From JAYEPK01 sp048569615 (GTDB lineage Archaea > Thermoplasmatota > Penumbrarchaeia > Penumbrarchaeales > Penumbrarchaeaceae): a stretch of 53,716 bases of DNA. The notes beneath the pieces are model-generated. The model did no database searches, was not told the origin of the DNA, and saw nothing but the letters and a program-made list of their open reading frames with translations. Each line of letters starts with the position of its first letter. Position 1 is the first letter of the stretch. The stretch is from positions 1 to 53,716 of the forward strand of contig JBLIRK010000018.1 in assembly GCA_048569615.1 (NCBI GenBank), given 5' to 3'. Below are positions 1-8,867 of the stretch, one piece after another. The position numbers and the translations under genes were made by a program.

Positions 1-19
1 TTAATTAATTCTACATATG

Positions 20-59
20 CACGAAAGGCTCCTGGGCTTTCGATCATTCACCTTTCGTG
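20..59. repeat. 9-bp inverted repeat upstream of first gene
   Basis: CACGAAAGG at 20-28 is matched perfectly by CCTTTCGTG at 51-59, with a 22-base spacer. An AT-rich TTAATTAATT lies at 1-10, and a palindrome GACTTAAGTC follows at 65-74. It could be an operator or a hairpin in an RNA leader. Only one copy is seen and the upstream context is outside the window. Confidence 0.3.
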
Positions 60-146
60 ATCCCGACTTAAGTCCACCAACACTACGTTCAGAGGTCCGA
101 GGGAAAGAGGATTCAACTCTTGAAAAGGACCGGAGGGAATGATTGA

Positions 147-683
147 ATGCAGGGAACAGGTTCGCAAAGAAGGTCCGGCAAAGAGATTCCCGACATCGAT
201 GCCTATCCCCTCCTGCTCACAACGGCCGTCATTGATGACGGAAGGACTCCGGACAGGGTCCTGCTGCCAGCTCTCGCCCTCATGGAATGCATCTTTCTTC
301 CCCAGACATTGATATCCATGATCGTGGTCCTGGCGGTAATTGTGATCGGACCGGTCTATCTTCTGGTCCGATACGCGGGGCTCTCCTGGAATGCCGCCGC
401 TCTCATCACACTTGCAGCCTTCATCATACTGACCGTTTCCTTCATATTTCTATACAAACACGGGAAGAAGAACCTTAGGAAGAAGGACATGGAACGGGAA
501 AGGAAGAGGATCGAACAGGAAAAGGAAGAGGAAGCCGCTTCGAGGAGATGGTTCGACGGCGGTGGGGTCCAGGAGGAAACTGAGACTGCAAGGGACCTGA
601 AAGACCCAATGAAGGTTGACAAAGAAGATGTTATCCCAGAGGACCCTGCAGATTATTACAGTAAAAGATGGGGGAGCGGCTGA
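147..683 (+). CDS. Hypothetical membrane protein with charged cytoplasmic tail
   Basis: I do not recognise this 178-residue protein. Two hydrophobic segments lie at about residues 49-73 and 80-104, followed by a very basic stretch and then a Glu/Lys/Arg-rich, coiled-coil-like segment (about 108-135) and an acidic C-terminus. This fits a small two-helix membrane protein with a cytoplasmic tail. The start is supported by GGAGGG at 132-137, nine bases upstream. A later ATG at 281 would still keep both helices but has no visible ribosome binding site, so the first 45 residues are less certain. It is followed at 39 bases by another membrane protein that has its own TATA box. Confidence 0.6.
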   Translation: MQGTGSQRRSGKEIPDIDAYPLLLTTAVIDDGRTPDRVLLPALALMECIFLPQTLISMIVVLAVIVIGPVYLLVRYAGLSWNAAALITLAAFIILTVSFIFLYKHGKKNLRKKDMERERKRIEQEKEEEAASRRWFDGGGVQEETETARDLKDPMKVDKEDVIPEDPADYYSKRWGSG

Positions 684-691
684 GAACATAG

Positions 692-700
692 TTTTTTATA
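692..700 (+). promoter_or_regulatory. TATA-like box, probable leaderless promoter
   Basis: TTTTTTATA is centred about 26 bases before the GTG start at 723, the usual distance from an archaeal TATA box to the transcription start. No Shine-Dalgarno sequence precedes that GTG, so a leaderless transcript is likely. Confidence 0.5.
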
Positions 701-722
701 CAGGCCCTTTCAATTTGAAACC

Positions 723-1571
723 GTGGATCAGGGGGCAACGAAAGAATACTCGGTAGCTCAGATGTCGTTGAAGGAGCTGCAGGCCAAGACCGAGGGAGCA
801 CTCGTACGGAAGGGATTCAAGTTCACCGGCAAGGAGAATTTTCACAGCTCGGTAATGATCTACGCCCAGAAGGGGAGCTTGGCCAAGTCTTATGCAGCCC
901 ATGTTCTTACGGACGGCCTCTCCAACTATTTCGAGAGCACGAGCACATATCTGGCCGAAGCTGAGATCAGCGAGAGGGGAGCCGGACTTCGGTTCAGGAT
1001 AGCCATATCCCCGAGAAGTGCCGTTTACAACAGGGGTGACCTCCTAGCCGTAATGGACCGGCCGCTCCTTAACCTTACCATCGACAACAGCTCGATGAAG
1101 ATACTTGATGATATATTGGATATAATGGGGAGCATGGGGGTCCGCTTCCAGCCGGTCCAGGAGTATGGTTACCAGGGCGGGTACCAGACAGTTCAGGGAG
1201 AAACGGACAGGTACGGATGGAGGATCGACCACGGTCCGGAGCTCCCTCAGGAAGACCAGGGGGCCTCCGGGTATTCCATCGCAGGTCTTGTGTTGGGGAT
1301 CATCGGACTCGTCGGTTTCCTGGTCTTGATCTTAACGGCACTGCTCCCATCGAAATATATCGGCGGCCTCTGGCTCCCGACACTCTGCTTCGCCGGTCTT
1401 CTGTCCCTCATGGCCTTTCCGGGCATCGGGCTCTCTTACACGGGTATCATGAAGGATGCAAAGGAAAGCAGGATGATCGGGTTCATATCCCTGATAATGT
1501 CTGCGGTTACAATACTGGGACTCTTCATAATGGCGGTCATATTGCTGTCAAGATTCACCGAGAGCCTATGA
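723..1571 (+). CDS. Hypothetical protein with C-terminal DUF4190-like membrane domain
   Basis: This 282-residue protein starts with GTG. The first 180 residues form a soluble, mixed alpha/beta region that I cannot assign. The C-terminal third has three hydrophobic segments at about 184-207, 215-237 and 252-276. The pattern GYSIAGLVLGIIGLVG, a short Gly/Ser loop, a short charged segment (KDAKESRM) and a last helix resembles the DUF4190 membrane domain found in many bacterial and archaeal proteins of unknown function. No signal peptide is visible, so the N-terminal region is probably cytoplasmic. It stands before a 205-base gap and the promoter of the next gene. Confidence 0.65.
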   Translation: MDQGATKEYSVAQMSLKELQAKTEGALVRKGFKFTGKENFHSSVMIYAQKGSLAKSYAAHVLTDGLSNYFESTSTYLAEAEISERGAGLRFRIAISPRSAVYNRGDLLAVMDRPLLNLTIDNSSMKILDDILDIMGSMGVRFQPVQEYGYQGGYQTVQGETDRYGWRIDHGPELPQEDQGASGYSIAGLVLGIIGLVGFLVLILTALLPSKYIGGLWLPTLCFAGLLSLMAFPGIGLSYTGIMKDAKESRMIGFISLIMSAVTILGLFIMAVILLSRFTESL

Positions 1572-1720
1572 GTCCTCCCTCAAAGGCACAACCATTTCAA
1601 ATCCGTTTCATTGAACCTGCATCCAATTCACCGATCACTCCCTTTTTATTACTGCATCGGGACCCGATCATTCGCCGGGGCAGACAAGATTAATGACCGA
1701 TGAAAATCAGGAAGCACATA

Positions 1721-1732
1721 ACTTTTAAAAGT
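1721..1732 (+). promoter_or_regulatory. Palindromic TATA-like box before the first SBBP gene
   Basis: ACTTTTAAAAGT is a perfect 12-base palindrome and a plausible TATA box. A start about 25 bases downstream would give a leader of roughly 25 bases containing GGAG at 1765-1768, eight bases before ATG 1777. The remainder of the 1572-1776 gap shows only a T tract near 1643-1648. Confidence 0.45.
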
Positions 1733-1776
1733 AAATCTGCTCTTTATTTCACTGGGTCTATCCTGGAGATGAGCTC

Positions 1777-4700
1777 ATGAGAGAAAAACTCCCCTACTTT
1801 ATTTGTTTGATCTTGACCGTTTTTCTGCCTCTGCCTTCCATTGCCTCCGGTTTTCAGGGAACAGTTAGCTTCGGAACTGGTGGAGCGGATCAATATGATG
1901 AGATCGAAAAGGTAATTCTGGATTTGGGGAATTTCATAGAGAACAAGGGGCAATGGGACAGGGAACTCTCCTACATAGCTACAGCCTCCTTTGGACATAT
2001 CGGCATAGGGAACGGCGGCATCTACTACGATGTCTGCTTGGGAGAGGATAGGGGGCAGGTGATCGGATACGGCTTCGTTCGAGCGAACGTGCATAATACG
2101 ATTGGATCGGATGAGAAGGGACCGGTCCACAACTACTTCCTCGGTCCGGAAACTTCCATGTGGGCATCCGGGGCCGGGGAGTTCGGAAAAGTGATCTGCG
2201 AGGAAGTTTGGAACGGCATAGACCTGTTCTATTCCGTCGATGGGAGGGATTCGAAGTACGAATTCCTGATGCGGCCGGGCTCCGATCATGAGGATATCCG
2301 GCTCCAGGTTCAGGGGCAGAACGATCTTATCATCGAACCTGACGGGCTTAAAATGGAGCTGGACGACGGATCGGTGCTCAAGGACACAGGGCTGATCGCA
2401 TTCTACGAGGACGGGGAAAGGGAGACCATCGGAGCATCGTTCGTCGATCTGGGCAACGATGTGTTCGGGTTCGAACTGGGACAGTACGATCGCACACGGT
2501 CCGTCGTAATAGACCCCTTCCTCGAATACTCGACAGTTCTCGGAACTCCATCATCGAATGTTGATGACTTCGGGGGAGATTTTGTTAGGGACGGGGATGG
2601 ATACATCTACGGGATCGGAACGACCGGCTCCACTACGTTCCCGACGACCACTGGCGTATATGACACAACCGCCAACGGGAACTGGGATGCGGTCATCTAC
2701 AAACTCGATCCTACCCTTTCCTCGCTCATCTTCTCAACCTACTTCGGAGGGTCCCAGATGGAAATCACCAGAACGATCGCATTGATGGGCAACGGAAGCG
2801 TGTTCATAGGAGGAGATACGTTTTCGTCGAACCTGCCTGTCAGCAGCGGGGCCTACGACACGACCTACCAGCCCGCCCCGGGCGCGGCTCAGGAAACCGA
2901 CGGCTTCCTTGCCCGCCTGGATGATAACTGTTCGGAACTTGGTTTCAGCACGTATCTTGGGATGAGCGGAAATGAGAGCATCTATTCCATCGATGCGGAC
3001 GCTTCCGGATGCCTCATCGTTTCGGGCACCACTCAATCGAACGGCTTCCCAACGACGACCGGGGCTTTCGATACAACATTCAACGGTGGGGGAACTGATA
3101 TGTTCCTGGTAAAGCTCAATGCATCCGGGGATAAACTCCTGAAATCCACGTACATCGGAGGAAACAACTTCGATTACGGATACGATATGGACCTCATCGG
3201 CGATCACCTTGTCTATATTACCGGGCAGACCCGTTCGAACAACTTCCCTACCACGGCCGGTGCATACGACACTTCATTCAATAACGATCCATCCGGAACC
3301 AATCCATTCGTTATGAAATTCAACGTCAGCGCAGATTCCATGGATTTCTCCACATACGTGGGAGCAGGAGGGTACGGGTCAGGCATCGAAGTGGCAGCTA
3401 ACGGAAGCGTCCACGTGGCTGGTCAGAGCGCCTCGAACAGCTTTCCCACCACAAGCGGCGCCTACGATACATCGAGGAACGGACAGGAGGACGGGGTCTA
3501 TTTCCGACTTGACGCATCGGGATCAAGCCTCACCTACTCGACTTTCATCGGAGGAGGAGCCTGGGATTCCCTTTCGGATGTGGACTTGGATCCGGATGGC
3601 TCGGTCTATCTCATAGGCAGGAGCAGGTCTACAGGCTTTCCTACTACAAAAGGATGCTATGACGATACTTTGAGCGGAGGCTGGGATATGGTCGTTTCAC
3701 GGCTGGATCCCCAGGGCAAGAGACTGGTATACTCAACGTACCTTGGCGGCAGCGGTGATGAATCAGGCGGACGCATCGACCTGGATGGGTCAAACTTCAC
3801 CTACATCAGCGGGATGTCGGATTCGAATAATTTTCCCACGATCTCCGGAGCTTATGACACAACACCCAACGGCGGGGACGACATTGTGTTCTGTCTGGTG
3901 AACCTGACAAAGGTACTCCTGGAACCTGACAGACCGAGAAACCTGACGGGTAAGATGGTTGGGTCCAAGGTCGCCCTCCGGTGGGAGGAGCCGAGGGATG
4001 ACGGCGGACTGCCGATAACCCATTACACCGTCTATAAAGCGGTCTCATCAGAGATCCTCCAATGGTACGATACGACAATGGATCTTTACTATGAGGATCC
4101 CGATATCGATGAATCGAATACCTACGACTATGCTGTGTCCGCGAATAACTCCTTGGGAGAATCATTCAGAACTCCGCCATTGACACTGTGGGAGCACGTC
4201 CCTCCGGTTTTCAACGGTGATCTGACGGAGGCTGATCCGAAACCGGGAATACCGCTGACCCTGATGGCGAACTTCACTGACAATGTGAAGGTGGTCCTCG
4301 CCAAGGCAGAATACAGGATCGGGAATGGACCTACCCTGAATATGACGATGGCCAACGATACGGCTCCTGATATCTGGAGCTATATCGTACCCCTCCCGGA
4401 TGGCAATTTTGACCTCAGGTACAAGTTCTCGGCAAAGGATAGCATGAACAATTGGGCGAGTTCCCAGGAATTCACAAGGAGCGTTCGGGGAGAGGTCCTG
4501 CCTGTCTTCAAGGAAGATAGAACACCGACCATCGCATCCGTAGCGGCTCCATTTGGTTTCACGGTCAACGTGACCGACAATCACGGTGTGGACAAGGTCC
4601 ACCTCGAATACTGGACCGAAGGAGAGGTGCACAGCAACGTTACGATGAACATGATCACCGGAACCGATGACTACGAGTTCACCATCATTGCTCCGAACCA

Positions 4701-6324
4701 GCTCAACAGGAACATTCACTACATCTTCCATGCAAAGGATATTCACGGGAATTGGAATCATACGATCGAAAAGACAGTCCCGATACTTGATGAACTGGCC
4801 CCTCATCTGACAAAGGATGTGAGCTCATCCACGGCGACCACCGGAGATCCTTTCTTCTTCGCCGTGGAAGCATGGGACAATTTGCGTGTCAGCTCTGTGC
4901 TGGTGGAATACTGGTTCGGAGCTGGACCGACAAACAGAGCGGACCTCGGCAAGGGCATGGGACCAAGATGGACCTATGACATCGTAATACCGGATTCAAC
5001 TGGTCCGCTGAATTACCGTTTCATCCTGTCGGACCCGAGCTCGAATACGAACACCACGATCGGGAAGACCATTGCTGTCCTCGACGATGATCCGCCCGTT
5101 TTCAAGGGTGATCTGTCGCATGACAGCGCAGTGACGGGCGAGGAGTTCGCCTTCGCCATGAGAGCTTTGGACAATGTCAAGATCGGCCAAATTGAAGTGC
5201 AGTATAAAATCGGGGATGGGGAGCTTAGCAGGATCATCATGAATGCTCGCAACGATCTGTTCCGGGCATACCTCGAGATCCCAGTGAACGTGGTGAAACT
5301 TCTAAATTACGGATTCATTATCGAAGACACATCAGGAAATTCCGTTACGACCGATATGTTCATCGTCCAGATAGAGGACGGCATTCCTCCGGTTGTCCAA
5401 TCCATCGATGATATCATCATGTACCAAGGAGAGAGGATGGACATTTCGGTAAATGCCACCGACAATATCGGGATCAAGAACATTGCATGGCTCGATTCAC
5501 CCATATCTGCGGAGGGAATGAGACTTTTTGGGATAGTGGATTCCTTCGGGACCTTCAGGATCATCGTGCAAGTAACAGATCAGGGCGGGAACAAGGCCTC
5601 CACCTCATTCATTGCTACCATACTTCCCTCGGATCACGACAGCGACAGGGACCTGATCATCGACACGGTGGAGATCGAATGGGGGCTCGACAAGGACGAC
5701 CCGACGGATGGAGACGGGGACCTTGATTCGGATGGGCTTACCAATAGGGACGAATATCTCCTCGGTACAAATCCGAGGAAACACGACAGTGACGGCGACG
5801 GGATGCCGGACAGGTGGGAGTACGACCACGGACTGGATTATCTGAGAAGCTCCGAAACCAACGATGAGGACGGAGATGGACTCAGCGACCTGGAGGAGTT
5901 CCTAGGCGGAACCGATCCTCTTATGCCTGAGAAAAAGGAGATCGGTAAGGAGAAGAAGGAAACACCGATATGGTCGATCATCCTGCTTGTGATCATGGTC
6001 CTTCTTACAATCGTCACCATCCCCGTTCTTTTCATACTTGGAAGGAAGGAGGGAGGAGAGGAGGAGATCGAAGAGCCTCTACCGGAAGATAGGATCGAAT
6101 TGGAACTTGAAAAGGCGCTGGAAGATCTTCCGGAAGAGGAGGACTCATCGATCCCAGAAGCGGACAAGGATCAGGAAACTTTCCAGGGCCCTCCCGTTCA
6201 AATCCCAGTGAAAGATGAAGAGGGGGTGACGGACCCAGATATCGAGGCTGCTCCGACCGAACGGGATCAAACGATGGAGGTCCCTCAAGAGGAAGAGGTT
6301 TTCCCCGAGGAGGTGGTCCGATGA
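1777..6324 (+). CDS. Giant surface protein: DUF7948, SBBP beta-propeller, FN3, Ig-like repeats, Ca-binding repeats, TM
   Basis: Secreted, membrane-anchored protein of 1515 residues. A signal peptide (about 1-24) is followed by a DUF7948-type N-terminal domain with the hallmark FIENKGQWD (near 50). Seven or more SBBP beta-propeller repeats follow (about 250-710), each with FPTTxGAYDTT and STYxGG motifs. Then come a fibronectin type III domain (about 717-805), four or five Ig-like repeats of about 95 residues (about 806-1285), and thrombospondin type 3-like Asp-rich repeats (about 1286-1390; DxDxDG pattern, likely calcium-binding). A single membrane helix (about 1398-1423) and an acidic tail of about 90 residues end the protein. 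The start has GGAG eight bases upstream. Its stop overlaps the next start. Role unknown; cell-surface binding or adhesion is inferred from architecture. A paralogue lies at 14558-19402. Confidence 0.85.
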   Translation: MREKLPYFICLILTVFLPLPSIASGFQGTVSFGTGGADQYDEIEKVILDLGNFIENKGQWDRELSYIATASFGHIGIGNGGIYYDVCLGEDRGQVIGYGFVRANVHNTIGSDEKGPVHNYFLGPETSMWASGAGEFGKVICEEVWNGIDLFYSVDGRDSKYEFLMRPGSDHEDIRLQVQGQNDLIIEPDGLKMELDDGSVLKDTGLIAFYEDGERETIGASFVDLGNDVFGFELGQYDRTRSVVIDPFLEYSTVLGTPSSNVDDFGGDFVRDGDGYIYGIGTTGSTTFPTTTGVYDTTANGNWDAVIYKLDPTLSSLIFSTYFGGSQMEITRTIALMGNGSVFIGGDTFSSNLPVSSGAYDTTYQPAPGAAQETDGFLARLDDNCSELGFSTYLGMSGNESIYSIDADASGCLIVSGTTQSNGFPTTTGAFDTTFNGGGTDMFLVKLNASGDKLLKSTYIGGNNFDYGYDMDLIGDHLVYITGQTRSNNFPTTAGAYDTSFNNDPSGTNPFVMKFNVSADSMDFSTYVGAGGYGSGIEVAANGSVHVAGQSASNSFPTTSGAYDTSRNGQEDGVYFRLDASGSSLTYSTFIGGGAWDSLSDVDLDPDGSVYLIGRSRSTGFPTTKGCYDDTLSGGWDMVVSRLDPQGKRLVYSTYLGGSGDESGGRIDLDGSNFTYISGMSDSNNFPTISGAYDTTPNGGDDIVFCLVNLTKVLLEPDRPRNLTGKMVGSKVALRWEEPRDDGGLPITHYTVYKAVSSEILQWYDTTMDLYYEDPDIDESNTYDYAVSANNSLGESFRTPPLTLWEHVPPVFNGDLTEADPKPGIPLTLMANFTDNVKVVLAKAEYRIGNGPTLNMTMANDTAPDIWSYIVPLPDGNFDLRYKFSAKDSMNNWASSQEFTRSVRGEVLPVFKEDRTPTIASVAAPFGFTVNVTDNHGVDKVHLEYWTEGEVHSNVTMNMITGTDDYEFTIIAPNQLNRNIHYIFHAKDIHGNWNHTIEKTVPILDELAPHLTKDVSSSTATTGDPFFFAVEAWDNLRVSSVLVEYWFGAGPTNRADLGKGMGPRWTYDIVIPDSTGPLNYRFILSDPSSNTNTTIGKTIAVLDDDPPVFKGDLSHDSAVTGEEFAFAMRALDNVKIGQIEVQYKIGDGELSRIIMNARNDLFRAYLEIPVNVVKLLNYGFIIEDTSGNSVTTDMFIVQIEDGIPPVVQSIDDIIMYQGERMDISVNATDNIGIKNIAWLDSPISAEGMRLFGIVDSFGTFRIIVQVTDQGGNKASTSFIATILPSDHDSDRDLIIDTVEIEWGLDKDDPTDGDGDLDSDGLTNRDEYLLGTNPRKHDSDGDGMPDRWEYDHGLDYLRSSETNDEDGDGLSDLEEFLGGTDPLMPEKKEIGKEKKETPIWSIILLVIMVLLTIVTIPVLFILGRKEGGEEEIEEPLPEDRIELELEKALEDLPEEEDSSIPEADKDQETFQGPPVQIPVKDEEGVTDPDIEAAPTERDQTMEVPQEEEVFPEEVVR

Positions 6325-8780
6325 AAAGGATCCTCCAAATACTGATGGCATCCTGCCTCTTATTGTCAGCCATCTCAGCATTTGCCCCCATTGAGGATGG
6401 AGCAGTGACCCGCCTGTTCGCAAACACGATCGATGTGGTGTATGGCTCCAACACCGTCACGATCGATGGGACAAACGGAACGGGTGAATGGTCCGATGCC
6501 CAAACCATGACCTTCAAGCAGTCCAGCGGTAAGGTCTGGACCGTGCGTTACAAACATGACCTTTCGAACCTGTACTTCGCCTTCGATTATCCGGATACAT
6601 ACCTTGCAGAGTGGTATTTCGATGTGAACAACGACGGAGGCTCCAATCCGAAAACGGACGATTTCAAGCTCCACTCCTCCATGGTGCTCTACGAGAAATA
6701 TGGGACGGGGTCCGATTGGGGTCCGCAGAGCTCTCCTCCGACTGGTGCATCCGGTACCACGATCATCCAGGGCAATTTCAGGGAGCTGCAGGTATCATAC
6801 TCGAAGCTGGGGATCACTTCAGGCGCATCCAAATCGATGGGCTTCGCCATGTACATGCTTCCAAGTCCGGCCGGGGACAACCTTATCTGGCCCTCCGGCG
6901 CCGATCTCAATGACCCAAGCACATGGGGAACCATATCTTCCTCTGACCTATGGGGAACTGGCGTACCTCTGAACCACCCTCCGGTCCTCGCTTCCGGCAT
7001 GGTGGAGCCGGATCTCGGGACAACTGATGACGAATTCACATTCAGCATTCAATATTCTGATGAGGACGATGATGAGCCCACCGTGAGGATGGTCTACATA
7101 GACAATGTCCCATTCGAGATGTCCTCCGAGGATACGACCTACGCAGATGGAAGCATCTTCACCTACACAGGCCAATTGACCTCGGGCGACCATGTTTATC
7201 ATTTCCTCTTCAATGACGGAAGGGATGAGACAAGGTTCCCGGAAACGGGATCACTCGACGGACCCAATGTGATCTTACCTAACGAACCCCCCGAGATGAT
7301 CGGAGGTAGCATACCCAACGGGACCTACTCGATCCCGGAGGACAGCGGCCTTGGAGATGACCTCATAGACCTTGAAAGAATTTTCTCTGACGACTATGAC
7401 GACGGGCGGCTTCGGTTCGAGGTCGTCCATCAGGAATCACCGGCCTACCTGAGGATCGCTGTGGACGGCCATTATCTGGATGTCATCCAGGGAAGGGAGG
7501 ATTGGCACGGAACTTTGGAATTCAAGGTTAAGGCCATCGACATGGGTCTTGATGGGGTGGTCAGCAGTGATGACGAATGGACAGAGAGCAATCCGTTCAC
7601 GATCGAAGTGACCCCCGTGAACGACGAACCGGTCATCACAAGGGTTGGACCGTACGAAGTGACGGATGAAGGTAAGATCCACTTCACCGGGAACGAGAGT
7701 GCGTTCGAGGATACGTGGTTCAACATTTCAGTGACAGTTGATGACCCTGACCTGTTCTCGGGATGGGAGAGCGAGCTTACATTCAACATCCAGGAAGAGG
7801 TACCCATCGAGCTGGTCCCTAAAGTATCGGAGGACGGGAGAACGACCCTTTCCCTGCTCCCTCTCCAAGAGGACATAGGAACGCTTGATTTCTTCCTTGA
7901 GGTCGAAGATGAAAATGGAGGCGCTGACCGCATAGGGATCGAAATAGATATTCTCGGAGTGAACGATGCTCCCGTTATAGAAACCATTGACGCATATGGC
8001 CTCAACATCGAGCCGTCGAACGGAACGGTGGAGTTGACGGAGGGGATCGAGGCTGTTGAGGATGAATGGTTCAATATATCCATCTTCGCATCGGACGAGG
8101 ACCTTCTAGGGGAAGGGATAGAGGAGCTGAAATTCTTCACGAATTGCACGAATGAAGGATTGTCGCTGGATCCCGATACGGGGGATATCGCTTTCTTCCC
8201 CGGACAGGAGGACGTCGGAATGTTCGAGCTCCATGTCAGGGTCTCCGACATCATGGGAGCTTCGGACTCGGTCAGGATCCTTCTTTGGGTCAGGAACGAA
8301 AATGACGCACCGGATGTTCCCGTGATCATATCCGGGAGAGGAACTTCGTACTACACCAGGGGAGAGTTCGTGAACCTGACCTGCCTAGGTTCAGATGAGG
8401 ACATCGGGCATGATCCGGAAGAGGAGCTGGTGATCACCTGGTCCTCTGATCTGGACGGTGATCTGGGAACAGGCAAGGTCCTCTACACGGATGCTCTCAG
8501 CGTCGGAAACCACACGATCACTGCTACCGTGACTGACCACTACGGCCTGTCATCAAGCAGCAGTGTGGCGATCTCGGTCCTGGAGATCCCTGAAGGTCTG
8601 CCGGACCCTCTGAAGCCTCCTTCAAATGAAACTGATGATGATGATGACGAGATTGTCATAAAAATGAACACAGCAGCCGTGACTGCCATCATCATCATTG
8701 TCTTGATACTGCTCCTGATCGATATCGCTGTCGTGGGATTCCTTATTATCCGGATATCAAAGAAGAAAAGTAAACAATAA
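6321..8780 (+). CDS. Surface protein with CBM9-like N-terminal and cadherin-like domains, TM anchor
   Basis: This 819-residue protein starts inside the stop codon of the preceding SBBP gene (ATGA at 6321-6324), so the two are probably translationally coupled. After a signal peptide (about 1-25) there is a beta-sandwich-like domain (about 35-215) with the WSDAQTMTFK...VRYKHDLSNLYFAFDY pattern seen in CBM9/DOMON-like sugar-binding domains; that match is by eye. Two or three cadherin/PKD-like domains follow (NDAPVIE and NDEPVIT junctions). An Asp run at about 774-778 precedes one membrane helix (about 784-811) and a very short basic tail (RISKKKSKQ). The coupling suggests it forms a surface complex with the SBBP protein, which is inference. 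Confidence 0.8.
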   Translation: MKRILQILMASCLLLSAISAFAPIEDGAVTRLFANTIDVVYGSNTVTIDGTNGTGEWSDAQTMTFKQSSGKVWTVRYKHDLSNLYFAFDYPDTYLAEWYFDVNNDGGSNPKTDDFKLHSSMVLYEKYGTGSDWGPQSSPPTGASGTTIIQGNFRELQVSYSKLGITSGASKSMGFAMYMLPSPAGDNLIWPSGADLNDPSTWGTISSSDLWGTGVPLNHPPVLASGMVEPDLGTTDDEFTFSIQYSDEDDDEPTVRMVYIDNVPFEMSSEDTTYADGSIFTYTGQLTSGDHVYHFLFNDGRDETRFPETGSLDGPNVILPNEPPEMIGGSIPNGTYSIPEDSGLGDDLIDLERIFSDDYDDGRLRFEVVHQESPAYLRIAVDGHYLDVIQGREDWHGTLEFKVKAIDMGLDGVVSSDDEWTESNPFTIEVTPVNDEPVITRVGPYEVTDEGKIHFTGNESAFEDTWFNISVTVDDPDLFSGWESELTFNIQEEVPIELVPKVSEDGRTTLSLLPLQEDIGTLDFFLEVEDENGGADRIGIEIDILGVNDAPVIETIDAYGLNIEPSNGTVELTEGIEAVEDEWFNISIFASDEDLLGEGIEELKFFTNCTNEGLSLDPDTGDIAFFPGQEDVGMFELHVRVSDIMGASDSVRILLWVRNENDAPDVPVIISGRGTSYYTRGEFVNLTCLGSDEDIGHDPEEELVITWSSDLDGDLGTGKVLYTDALSVGNHTITATVTDHYGLSSSSSVAISVLEIPEGLPDPLKPPSNETDDDDDEIVIKMNTAAVTAIIIIVLILLLIDIAVVGFLIIRISKKKSKQ

Positions 8781-8802
8781 TACTAAAAGTGCCGATTTCC
8801 GA

Positions 8803-8816
8803 CAATTTATTAATAT
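8803..8816 (+). promoter_or_regulatory. TATA-like region before receptor-kinase gene
   Basis: An AT-rich stretch, ATTTATTAATATCA, lies about 55-65 bases before ATG 8868. A start near 8838 would leave a leader of about 30 bases containing GGGGGA at 8856-8861, six bases before the start codon. Confidence 0.4.
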
Positions 8817-8867
8817 CAATTAGACCAATCGTTGAATTCCCATCAGTTCCTTCCCGGGGGAGCACCC

